A stretch of DNA of 64,000 nt from Gnetum montanum (Eukaryota; Streptophyta; Gnetopsida; Gnetales; Gnetaceae): positions 1,023,874-1,087,873 of the forward strand of contig MNCI01000270.1 of the NCBI GenBank assembly GCA_015680685.1, read 5' to 3'. Made by a program: the position numbers and the translations under genes. The notes beneath the pieces were generated by a model. It saw only the letters and a program-made list of their open reading frames with translations, did not search any database and was not told the origin of the DNA. Shown here in pieces: positions 1-10,698 of the stretch (positions within the stretch are counted from its first letter, which is position 1; each line of letters starts with the position of its first letter).

Positions 1-1169
1 AACATCATCACCTCCCACCATTCTACTAATCTTTTGGAGCACTTTCCATTAGTGTAGCCTTCAGAGCACTTGTAGCATCATTGCACTAGCACTTTCACTA
101 GCTTCTTGAGCACTTGCAACTAGTGTAGCATTTGATGCATTTGTAGTATCTTCACATCCATCACTTATAGCATCTTCACATCTAGCATTTGCACTTGCAT
201 TTCACATTTTGTGGTTTTCTTATCTTCTTGAAACTATGTTTGCAGGATGAAGCCTCAGAGGTGGTCATGCAAAGATGCATCTCATCATAGCAACAAGTCC
301 TCACATTACTCTGTTGTGCATGATTGGACTAGTTAAGCCACTTAAGAGTGCACATCTCCCTCATCCCATTACATTTTACATACATCCACTCCTTCATTCC
401 AATATCCTCTCATCCCTTACATACTCACGATTGCACATCCCTCTGATGCATACAAACTATGATGCATATGGCATTTTATTCACATCAATTGCAGAACCCA
501 TTGTGGACATATTGCAACTCATCCCTTGGGAAGCCTCTATTGGCTGGTCAAAGCCCAAGTGGATGTAATGCAACTCATCCCTAGGAAGAAACACTTATCC
601 TACAGATGCAATGTGGTTGCATCAAAACAAAGCCTATGTACTTGATGGTCAACTTGCAATTAGCATTCAATAGTAAGCCAAACCCAACAGAGGTTCACCG
701 CACAACAAAAAAAGGTAGAATGAAACTCAAAAAGGAGAAAAATATAAAAAAATAAAGAAAAAGAAGAAAAGGGGAAAAGAACATCCCCAAGAAAATTGAC
801 AATGTTGTAGCTTCACAATTAGCCTAGCCTTGGATTGACTTTAACTCTCTCATGAGCACTCCAACAAGAGGTCAACATTCTAGGAGGAAAGCCACTTCAT
901 GCCATGGTCATCGTTAGCTGTGCTGACTTCACATATTGCATTATGATACACTGTTTGCATTTCATTTTCACTGTTTGCATTTCATCTTCCTAACATTGCG
1001 TACATCCTTTACCCTTAGCATATCCTTACCCATAGCACTCTTGAACATGGTGGAACGACACTCGATCTGGTACCAACAAGCGATGTTGGTGCCGCATCTA
1101 TTGTGGTGTTTTGCAATTATTTCTCAATGTCTCTTAGGTCACTCCTCCATACATCAACAAAGAGGGGCC
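1..1169 (+). mobile_element. 3' internal part of the oldest Tat-like element (C)
   Basis: No coding region is recognisable. A purine-rich tract lies at about 706-782. Immediately before the LTR start at 1,170 is a polypurine-type stretch (ACAAAGAGGGGCCAT, 1,155-1,169) that matches the one before the 3' LTR of element A (ACAAATAGGGGCCAA, ending 18,520). I therefore read this as the 3' untranslated end of a plus-strand element whose body lies left of the window. Positions 1-230 carry loose repeats of AGCACTT/CTAGC-type words. The assignment rests only on the polypurine tract and on adjacency to the LTR. Confidence 0.5.
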
Positions 1170-1708
1170 ATTGAAACATCATGAATTTCAAGCTTCAATA
1201 TTGCAATTGCAAATTTGTCTAAGTGTCAAAACTTGGAAAATTCTTCTATGTGTTGGTTCTATGCTCCCAAGTGTAGCCAGCATAGCATGGAAGAAGACCA
1301 AGTTTTGCCAAATTATTTTTAAGTATCCCTACTACACTTTAGAGTGTAGCAAGCATAGCTAGTGTTGGACATCAAATTCAAAATTTGTTTAAGTGTTGGG
1401 TTATGCTCTAGAGCATAGCTAGCATAGCACTATAGAGAAGATTCTAAAAGCCTCCAGAGCTCAACATCAACATTCACCTCAACTCTAGCACTCCTCTAGC
1501 AAGCAAGATCAATAATTTTCATTTCTCCTACACTCTCCATTTGTCCCAAATTGTACCTACACTCTAGAGCATAGCGAGCGTGGCAACAAAAGTTAGAAAA
1601 ATTTTTGGTCACCTCTAAACTTAGAAATTTTTTTAAAATTTTTCTCATAGTTCCACCTACCACACTACCACGTGACACTTGATTTATGTTTTGCACTAAC
1701 CCTAGCAC

Positions 1709-1717
1709 TATAAATAT
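1709..1717 (+). promoter_or_regulatory. TATA box of element C LTR
   Basis: TATAAATAT within the plus-strand LTR, in the same context (AGCACTATAAATATCCC) as the TATA of element A LTRs (4,902 and 19,490). It is a likely LTR promoter. Confidence 0.6.
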
Positions 1718-1895
1718 CCCTGGACCCCCAACAGACTGTTGGCATTCCCTAATGGTTGACATTCCCCAATGATTGGAATTCCCCAACAATTGGTATTCCC
1801 CAACTATTGGCATTCCCAAGTGGTTGGCATTCCTTGAACATTAGCATTTTTAAGCACTTGGCATTTGGCATTTTGGCATCTTGGCACTTAGCTCT

Positions 1896-1900
1896 GTGGG
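1896..1900. repeat. Target-site duplication GTGGG, left copy
   Basis: GTGGG directly abuts the left LTR of element B. The same five bases directly abut its right LTR at 38,022-38,026. Five base pairs is the usual Ty3/gypsy duplication length. Confidence 0.85.
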
Positions 1901-3942
1901 TGTCACACTCAAAAATGTTGATGGCTGGAACACTAAGAGGTTATTAGGTGTACAGCCTAACCCCAAGTTTGCGAAAGGGTCATGCTGGAGAAAATGGAAA
2001 CGAGGTGCCCTGAATAATCTAGTCAATTAGACAGGGACTTATGCAGTGTCCAATAACCATTTGCGAATAGTAATTTTACAATGTAACATGCGGAGGTTGG
2101 GATGAAAGAGAACGTAGCACCCACAACAATAGAAACGTATCAACGTATATAACTAGGATAATGAACATTAACAAATACACGATGATGCAAAATATATGGT
2201 ATAATAAAATAGAGTGAGAGTTTGAGTAAAGAAATGCACCACCCAAAAATTAGGGGATTTGACTTTTGATTGAATGATGAATATGTACAACTAGTATGTG
2301 GTGCTGGACAAACACAGCTAGGCAACGGAACAATATGGTCACAGCTCCTAGAATGCTACAGATGTGGTGTTGATAGGCATGAATGAGCTAATGCTTACTA
2401 GGCAAAAATTTGCTACACTGTGGATAGGTGTCATGCTTGAGTGTAGGGGTTGCTAAGAGCTTTGCAATGCTTTAATGCTGGGATTTGCTACTTATCAACC
2501 TTCTACTTGCCAATCTTCTACGAAATCCTACTGCCAAAATCCAACCCTTAGAATGTTGTTTGTTGGGGTATTTATACAGCCAACAGTGGGAGGAAGATGT
2601 GGTTTGGATGCCACGTGTCCTGGGCCCCATGTAGCATGAATGTGGATGTGCCATGCTAGTGTGCTATGCTAAAAATGTGGTGCTACATTGATGTGTTACA
2701 CTATATGGGATAAGAAAAGGAACAGAAAATATGCCAAGTTGTGACCATATTTCCTAGACCACATGTGACAGAATCTAAGAAACTGCCATGTTTTTACAAA
2801 AAATTCTTACATAAAATGCAAAACGGAGCCTATGCTCTAGGACTACATCTTCTCTCCTCTTCCAAGTAGGGCCAAGCATAGGGATAACTTTGGAGATCAA
2901 CAAGGGGTGCAAAAAATAAAGCAAACTACTAATCTGGTCTATCAAGGAGATGGTGGAGTAGAGCTAACCATCAACGATGAGTTTTGAAAGTTTTGGGGAT
3001 GTCCTGAGGCTTCTTTGCAAGTGTGATACTGTCTACACTATCTAGCATAGTGACATAGCATGAACACTAGCCTACTATGCTGTGCTACATTGGGTAGTGT
3101 AGCATAGCATACCTAACATAGCACAACGTAGAACCCATTTTTACCTAAATTTTATCAAAAAACTAGAAATTCCATTCTAAGATCAAGTAAGGAAAGAAAC
3201 TTCAACAATTGGAAACTAGGTTTTTCACATGGAAAGAGCATAAGAACTCCTGGTTTCATTTTTGAACACCTTTTATGCTTGATATCCTTGTTACGCTATG
3301 CTACGTTGTGTAGTATAGCATAGTGTAGCACTTGATTATGCATGGATTTTGCACTGCTCTACCATGGGACCTTCATCATGTTCTAGGGACGAAGTGGGAT
3401 AGGTAGCCTTGGAGGTTGAAGAATGCCTAGATGCATTTTTCATGCCAAAACTTGAAGGAGACTTTTTTTGTTGTTGGCACCTTGCTACGTTATGCTACAC
3501 TATGTAGCATTGCGCAGCGTAGCATGCAAAGTAAGATGACTTTTGTGAAAATTGCCAAATCTTCTTCGTGCCATGTTGATCATACTCCAAGGATGAAGTA
3601 GGGCAGGCATCCTTGAAGATTGAATCATTGCCAACTACACCTTCTACATCTGATCTAACAATTGAGATGGTTTCAGCACCACATGGCCTACTATGCTGTG
3701 CAGCATAGCACATCCCATAGATAAAAATCTTGTTGAACAATTTGGCTCACCCTGAACACTTTTAAAAACTCCTAGCTTGACACTTGGGTAGACTGGCAAC
3801 TGGGACATGTGTCGAGCTAGACAAGCTAGAGAGTGTAGCAAGCTTGATAGCCCAGGAGATAGAAAATTTGCTAAACTGTATCTTCCACTCTCAATGCCCC
3901 ATTTGTTCAAACTGGTCTTGCAACTAGGTACTACACTGACAA
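1901..3942 (-). repeat. Element B 3' LTR, main part
   Basis: Aligns base for base along its length with 35,871-37,880 at the other end of B (for example GGGATGAAAGAGAACGTAGC at 2,099 and 36,071). The LTR stops at 3,942, where element A begins, and the remaining ~140 bp are found at 20,323. A minus-strand TATA box lies at 2,569-2,576. The LTR is unusually rich in GCTAYRCTA/TAGCATAGC words. Confidence 0.9.
2569..2576 (-). promoter_or_regulatory. TATA box of element B 3' LTR
   Basis: TATAAATA on the minus strand (context GGCTGTATAAATACC). The same box is at 36,539-36,546 in the other LTR. Confidence 0.65.
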
Positions 3943-5733
3943 TAAAACACCCTAAAAAATGTAGGGTCATCCTAGCCTCACCAGGCTCTTGTAGTCTGCA
4001 CAACACCATGGTAGTTCATCGAGAGAAGAACATTCTGAGTCCAGGATGGCTAGTTTAGCAAATTTTCTACTTTGGGCATGGACGGGTTCCGTACCAACCT
4101 GCCCACCCACCAAAGTAGCCTAAATAGCTGGCAGCCTACTCAGAAATGGTGTGTAGAATTAGTGGCAGTATCCTGGGTGCACAGAAAATAGTTCGACAAG
4201 TTTTCTAAGTCACGAAGCCTACTACACTATGCTACGATATGTAGCATATCAAGCTTCATAAAACAATGGCGGAACGAAATGCTATGCTACACAATGCCAC
4301 ACAGCATAGCATAGCAACAATTTTACTACCCGCTCCCCTCACCCAACTTCGAGTTCTGCAGTGATGTCTCTTTTCACCAGGAAGCGGTGGACCATGTCTA
4401 CTGCTATGCTATGCTGAGCTACATGGCGCAACAAGGCATAGCAATCCTGTGGAAGGGATAGAAGGTAGTTCAAAAGGAAAAATCAACAAAGTTCGAAAAA
4501 CTTGCATCATAGGAAAATGGGTAGTAAATCAACAAAACTATCGCGATTCAGGTTAGTCGCTATGCTACGTAGTGTAGCATCGCGTAACAAGTACATGACA
4601 TATGGCAGGATGCGCGGTAAGATGCTACGCCATGCCACGCAAGCCACGTCACAAAGCACAGTGCGACATGTAGGTGGTCGTGCGACATCAATTCACTCTA
4701 CCCAATCGGACCATTGGCACACGTCTCTAGGAGCTGATGATGCAGTTGCGACGTAGTAGGATCATAGTTATTGCATGGCAGGCTTGCATCGCAAAGGTCT
4801 TGTAAGCCCAACGATCACAAATGGCCTGAGTAATGCCAGTGAGGTAACGCAAGTCTATGGCACATAGCATTCAAATGGTCCCTTTTGCTTAGCTTTAGCC
4901 CTATAAATATCCCGACAAACAGCACACAAAAGGTCCAAAAAAATTTTCTTGGCTAAAAAAAAGAGAAAGGTACTTGCAATATGGCAAAAGAAAAGAAAAG
5001 CCAAAAATATGTAAAGTTAGCAATTTCAAAAGGGGGTTCGTGTCCTCCTTGCCAGTGTTGTAGCAATCATACCCATCTGTTTAACACTGTAAACAGAGAA
5101 CCTCTCCTGGCTGGTGTAAGGTCTCGGTCTTCATTCTACCACCTTGGTAGGATCCAGCATTTTTTGTATGTGAATTCCATGCCCAAGTGCATAGCTCTTT
5201 CTACTTCTTGGCATGCTTTGGTCACCCTTGAAACTTCTGCACTCCATCATGCTGTGCAACCGATTGTATCCACCCTCACTAGACAGATTTGTAGCTCTAA
5301 AGCGGTGCATGTTTCTAACCGTATCTTACTTTACCTCTCATTTACTATCTAGCATTCTTGCATTATTTTCTGTCTTATTTACCTTCAAGCATCATCTCAT
5401 ATTACTACCGCATTTACGTTTCTCATGTTCAGCATCAATTCATATTACCATTGCATCTCTACTTTATTCATTATTTCGCATTATTGTTGCATTTTTACAG
5501 TCTCTTTCTTTTTCCGTTATATCTACCCTTAAGCACTATCTCGCAATCCGTACAATTTATATTGCAAAAGGATATATTGATGCTTATGTAAGTCCTTGTC
5601 TAATCAACCAAACCATTCAGGACACCCCATGTTCACACACACCTAGCACTGCCCTCCCATGAGCATGGGGTTGGAACTGTTGCGTCCGCCGACCCTGGCG
5701 TTCTTCCAGCCACCGACGTTTTCGGTCGCTACA
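3943..5733 (+). repeat. Element A 5' LTR
   Basis: Matches 18,521-20,322 throughout. It begins TAAAACACCC, where the 3' copy has TGAAACACCC, so the terminal G has decayed to A, and it ends CGGTCGCTACA. In the first ~205 bases I count about 18 differences from the 3' copy by eye, essentially all transitions. A TATA box is at 4,902-4,910. The U3 part carries several TAGCATAGC/GCTATGCTA inverted words near 4,200-4,330 and 4,400-4,440. Confidence 0.93.
4902..4910 (+). promoter_or_regulatory. TATA box of element A 5' LTR
   Basis: TATAAATAT (context GCCCTATAAATATCCC). The 3' LTR has the same box at 19,490-19,498. It is the likely start region of the genomic RNA. Confidence 0.7.
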
Positions 5734-5739
5734 GTTTTC

Positions 5740-5756
5740 TGGCGCTAGAAGGAGGG
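5740..5756 (+). promoter_or_regulatory. Primer-binding site of element A
   Basis: TGGCGCTAGAAGGAGGG starts 7 bases after the LTR end. The same site, slightly decayed, lies next to the 5' LTR of element B on the minus strand (35,849-35,865). It should be complementary to the 3' end of a plant tRNA ending in CCA. I suspect tRNA-Arg as in other Tat elements, but cannot check this here. Confidence 0.8.
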
Positions 5757-6563
5757 CCTTTTGGTGTATTTTCCACATGTCACGGTAGTTCTGTGAGCCT
5801 TCTGCACCCTGATACACACAAGCGTAGATGCAAGACCCTCTTGCGGTTGTTTGCATTCTATGCAGTGCAGATCGATCACCCCGACGGTTCCCCCAGAGCC
5901 CTTCAGAACACAAGGCCTTCGATCGCTGGTTAAGTAGCTCATTCTATGGTCATCTTGCATGCATGCTACACCCCATCTCATGTGGTGTAGACCGATCACC
6001 TAGACTGTCCCTCCGGGACCCTATGAGACATAAAGCCTGCCTGATTGCTAACTAGCTTTCCCATCCTCCAATTGTCTTGCCTACGTTCTGTACCCCATTT
6101 CATGTGGTACAAACTGGTTGTCTCAATGGTCCCTCCAGGATCCTGCAAGACATAAAAATTACCTAGTTGCTAGTTAATTTGCTAGTCTTACGGTAGTCTC
6201 GTATTCCTTCCACACCCTGACTTGCATTAGCTTAGACTCAACACCCTTTGTGGTTGTTTACGCTTCATGCAATGTAGACCGGTCACCTCGATGGTTCCTC
6301 TAGAACCCTATGAGACAATAAGCCTCTCGATGGCAATTTAACTTGCCTCTTCTATTTATAATAGTCCTACATGCATCCTGAACCCTAGCCAGCACAGGCG
6401 AAAACGTGACACCCTTTGAGGTTGTTTGCACCTTGTGTGGTGTAAGTCGATCATCTCAACAGTCCCTCTGGAATCCTACAAGATGTAAATCCACCTATTG
6501 TCATTTTTAAATCCTTCTATTCTTCTGCATTTTCTAGCATTTTTTCGCATAATCACTTGCTTG
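5757..6563 (+). repeat. Element A leader with five diverged repeats
   Basis: This untranslated leader contains five degenerate copies of a ~53-bp core resembling GTAGACCGATCACC...CCCTATGAGACATAAAGCC, at about 5,866-5,919, 5,981-6,033, 6,105-6,160, 6,271-6,324 and 6,441-6,493. Spacing is 115-170 bp. No coding frame is convincing. The leader of element B (35,427-35,848) is much shorter and I do not see this repeat there. Confidence 0.7.
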
Positions 6564-8974
6564 ATGATGGCTTTCACCACCACCTCCATTGATGCCTCCA
6601 ACATGAAGGTTCCCTTCATGGTCCAAGGCACTACTGGTGCCGAACAACAGCTGAATCCAATGCCAGAAGCACACCGATCTCTCAGAATCCAAAATCGAGG
6701 ACCTGAGGGGCTATCCCAGCAACATGAGCATTATAGTTTCCTTTGTGCAAAGATGTAGGCTAACCTGCCCTTGGATTTACACGAACTCAAAGAAAAACAT
6801 AGCTTTGAGTTCGCTTACTGCAATGGGGAGGAATTTGTTCCTAAGCAGGGCATTTCTCTGCCTTTAACACAAGCATACCAAAGGCTGCTAGATCAACTAA
6901 TCCAGTTGACAAGGCTTAGGGAGAAACAAGACATAGTATCCAAACAGGATGATGAGTTTCAAGATGGGCAGGAGGAGCTCGATTCCCAATCTGATGAGGG
7001 AGGCCCAGCCAACCCCGTTCTTGTCCCGCCTACCCAGTCCTTCTGGGCCAACCCGCTGCCTATCGTCACCCCCTTTGTCATCACTCCCATGCTTTAGTAG
7101 CCTATGGCCACAATTGCAATGGGTATCCATGCTATGTTCCCAACACCTCATCATCCCTATCGCCCAGTTGCACCCACAACAACTGTGCCACCGCAAACTA
7201 TTTATCAGCATGCTACCACAATACGCAACATGCCTATCACGACTACCCTATCGCATGTCCATACTGTACCTACTTTGCAACCACACATAACTCCTATACC
7301 AATTCATACATATGCATCCATTCCACCCCTGTGATGGGCCTAGGCCCACCCACATGGTGGACTCTACTCGCTTCTTCATCTATTTTGCAACCGTCACAGA
7401 TGTCTCACTACATTCGCCCTCAGGTCTACTCAACCCCGCAGACGGTACATCCTGGCAAGGGGCCATGGGCTATCCCGCCAGTGACCTGAGTAGCCTATCC
7501 AATGACTCAACCCACTATTACTGCTCCAATAATACCACCCACCAGATGGTGGACAATGTAAATAGCACCTTTAGCAGGGGTGGTGCCAACGGCACAGCTA
7601 ATGGGTTAAATTGCCACCGCTACCATGCCACATGTGGGAGTTGCCTCCATAGTTCCTCAGCCGTCTACAACATCTCCGGGTTTGGACTAAGCATTTTAGC
7701 TCATTCAGACCCTAATCGAGAAAGTAAAACACCTCAAAGCTATTGGGTTTAATACAGTATAAGTCATGGACTTTTACCAAGATGACCACGTCAACCCTGC
7801 AATCCCTTCTTTGATATTACCACCCGGGATGTCCCTCCCAGACTTCATGAAGTACGACGGAGAAGGAGATCCCAATACACATCTCATCACTTTCCGATTA
7901 GAGTCTTTGTTGCTGCAACAATGGCCACATACGATCATTCGGGTCTTTGCCATGTCCCTAGCTGGGAAAGCCCTAGATTGGTATCACGCGTTGCCATGTT
8001 CATCCATTTTGACTTTGGAAGAATTCTTGACCCAGTTTGTGACACGCTTCAAATATAACTTGAAGCCAGAAACCACGCTAGATCAACTAATGAGCATAAA
8101 GTAAGACCCGCTAGAACCAGTCCAAAAATTCATTCAACATTGGAGTGCAACCCTTAACAAAATCCATGAACCCATCGCGGAGGCTCACTTGTTAGCCGTC
8201 TTTAAGGGTGCGGTGAATGACTTCATCAAGTCAAAACAATATTACCTTGCTCCACACTCACTTAGCCAAGCTTTTGCTCAGAAAAAAAGTATACAAGATG
8301 TAGCCCAGGCAAGCAAAGACCCAGCTTATGTCACTTACAAGAATAGTTTTGCAAAAAATGACAAGGGTAAGGCCCCAGAAACCATGGTGGCTACTATGAC
8401 AGTTGAGGCTAAGCCTAAACATAGCAATAGCAGAAGCAAGAATAACAAGAAACCATCCACACCTACGGTCGACTCAGTGCCCAAACCGAGCCAAGCATTA
8501 CAACTTGTTGCTCCTGTGCCTGAGACATCTACATATACTAAACCTAACTTTGAACGTAAATATCATTCAAAATACACCCTGATACCTCTCAAACCTTCAA
8601 AACTCCTGAAGCAACTGTTGGCAACAGGATACATCCAACACAAGCAAATGTTAGAGGAAGAAAACATGAGGCATCGACGCTACTGCAAGCTCCTTAGAAA
8701 TCCCTCTTTAGCCCTACCCAGTGAGCCTCCAATTCCTAGGGGTTTTAGGCTAGAAAGGTATTGCAACTACCGTCGACTATGTGGTCACACCATGGATTAT
8801 TGTTTGTCATTGCAAGATGACATCCAAAGATTGATTGACCTGGCGCAGTTGGTGCTAGATGAAAGTAGCCCATTACGTCCTGAAAACAAATCCATGCATG
8901 TCTACATCGATCCCCTCAATGCCAATAATTCTGATTACGTAATCAATGCTACCCTTCTAGCCATTTGTGATTAG
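6564..8974 (+). pseudogene. gag: Element A gag (broken)
   Basis: Encodes the capsid/nucleocapsid precursor that packages element RNA. The start is ATG 6,564 or 6,567. The N-terminal part runs in one frame to 7,334 with stops at 6,756 and 7,095. A frameshift follows, and the capsid part is in the frame from 7,766, with one TAA at 8,102 where element B has a CAA codon. The gag domain around 7,850-8,270 contains FRLESLLLQQWP, LAGKALDWY and FVTRFKY; the spacer is lysine-rich. The nucleocapsid knuckle near 8,760 reads CNYRRLCGHTMDYC, a CX3-type variant of the Tat C-H-GH-C pattern with the first His replaced by Arg. The N-terminal NLPLDLHELKEK block is also present in element B, so it is a genuine part of this family's gag. 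Confidence 0.85.
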
Positions 8975-9143
8975 TGTGCCTCAGCCTAGTGCACCAATTC
9001 CACCAATGGTTGGTCCAAGCTCGCAGTTGTCCTTCATCCTGAAAGCCCCACAACAGGCATCTACCTCTGCATCACCTACTGGTGGGGCCACATGACCCCA
9101 TCAACTAACACCTCTAGCTCCATTCATCATCAGGGGGCCAGCT

Positions 9144-10106
9144 TTGTCGACAGCCCCCATCCCGTGCAACAACATTAAACAACCTCCTCGTCCCACAACG
9201 CGAGAAACCTACTTTGTGGGCGAGGCATCGAAGGGAAATACTGTCAAAAGTATCTCCAAAACTATGCCTTCGCCCTTTAAATTTACACCTTCATCACCAA
9301 AGATGAAGGTCAACACGATTACACGGCCTATGGCATCTTGCCATCAAAAATTTGAACCTAGGTATGGGACCATCTCCCCTCAGGAGATTCGTCTTCTAGG
9401 ACGAATCGAGGAGGAGGGTGTCAAACAGACGGGCAACCAAGACTTCTTGGACATCCTCATCCAAGTCTGGCAAGCCCTAAGGCATAAAAACACCACATTA
9501 AGCTTATACGACCTAGTCATGACATCTACCCCTCACCGCGAGGCTTTAGTCCACATGTTAATGGTAGTTTCGGTCGATGAAAACATGCTAGCAAATGAGA
9601 AAGCAATCCACTTGGTCATACTCCCCTTTGTACCCACAGAGTTCGCAATACCTCAATTAACTTTCAACAATGATGCCATTAAGGAAGATCCCAAAGAGGG
9701 TCAAGTGACCATGGCACCTCTCTTCATCACAATTCGGGTTGGCCAATACCAAATCCGAAGGGTACATGTCGATGATGGGGCAGTCACAAATGTCATCTCC
9801 TTTTCTATTATAGATAAGTTGGGGTTGGTCAACTAGATCAAACCAATAGTGATGTCGTGTCTGCAGTCCTTCAACGGGGCACGTGTCCTGGTGAAGGGCA
9901 CAGTTCATGTAAACTTCGTAGCAGGGGACAAGCTCCCCACAGATGCAATGTTCATCATAGTCGAAGAAATGCCTGGGTTTAACCTAATCTTGGGAAGATC
10001 ATGGTTAGCACAACTCAAGGCCATCTCCTCACCTATACACCAAGAAATACACTTACCATACACAGGTAGGGAGGTGATAATCCATGGTGACAGGGTGGTA
10101 ACGTAA
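9144..10106 (+). pseudogene. Element A retropepsin-type protease region (broken)
   Basis: Aspartic protease that matures the polyprotein. The catalytic block near 9,765 reads VHVDDGAVTN, with Asp-Asp-Gly at the D-S/T-G position. The C-terminal block is FNLILGRSWLAQL (about 9,978-10,016), matching the ILGR/WL motif of the family. One in-frame TAG at 9,834 replaces a codon that is CAA in elements B and G. The region is in a different frame from gag, and linker stops separate the two. An acidic tail, aligned with 31,640-31,918 in B, follows in decayed form to about 10,330. The minus-strand gene begins (with its 3' end) about 600 bp downstream. Confidence 0.82.
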
Positions 10107-10429
10107 GCAATCAACAACGTAAACATGGAGTAGGGTTCAGAGGTTACAACCTCTGAAGATGAAGTGCATGTTCATGCATGCACCAATCATACAATGAAGG
10201 GATTCGCCCAACAAGGCAACCCTCGTATGGATGGAGTTGCCCTTTCAAGCAAAGGATAGTGACACAAGCGAAGGCCCTGGCGAAACGCCTTGACCTTACA
10301 TCCCGATCAACCCACGAAAGGTCAAGAGGTAGCTACGCATAGCATAACAGCCTTGCAACCTCCCACCTAGTCACCATCCTTACATATTCACTTTCTACTT
10401 ATCGTGCCAATGTGTCATCCTTTCAGCAT

Positions 10430-10560
10430 GCTACGCCGATAGCCCGAAATGGCCTAAAACTAGCATTATCACCTTGCACTTTACTCATTACGCAACGGCC
10501 TGAAATGGCCTAAAACTAACAAACAGCCCGAAATGGCCCAAAACTAGCATATGAGAGTGT
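10430..10560 (+). repeat. Junction tandem array, protease/antisense gene (element A)
   Basis: Three to four short units built on GGCCTGAAATGGCCTAAAACTAGC. Each unit contains GGCC-N5/6-GGCC, which can form a hairpin, followed by a TAAAACTA tail. The equivalent arrays in B (31,195-31,515) and G (61,815-62,150) are longer. Confidence 0.75.
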
Positions 10561-10698
10561 GAAAACTTTACATAACACACATGATAATACAAAATTAGTT
10601 TCCTTTCTGAAGTCTTGCATTTCAGTTAAAATTTTTCGCCTATTGGCAGTGTCTGTAAATTCTTTCAAAAAAAATAGGGGGAGTCAACCCCCATGCTC

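Larger units (their letters stand above)
1170..1900 (+). repeat. Element C LTR, left part (interrupted by element B)
   Basis: It starts TGAAACATCATG directly after a polypurine tract and resembles the plus-strand LTR starting at 54,078 (shared words such as AAGTGTCAAAACTTGG and CAAGCAAGATCA). A TATA box (TATAAATAT) is at 1,709-1,717. Just downstream, 1,739-1,835 holds about six degenerate 16-18 bp units built on TTGGCATTCCCCAA. The LTR breaks at 1,900, where element B begins, and resumes after 38,026. Confidence 0.75.

Noticed and set aside
3938-3942. Target-site duplication for element A
   Set aside because: GACAA on the left does not match TATTG on the right; boundary decay prevents a call.
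4502-4756. 84-codon frame in element A's LTR
   Set aside because: Not preserved in the matching stretch of the 3' LTR (18,990-19,340) and lies in U3 upstream of the TATA box.
5213-5662. 149-codon frame rich in Leu/His/Phe
   Set aside because: It lies in the T-rich R/U5 part of the LTR; the 3' LTR copy is interrupted differently, so it is chance coding.
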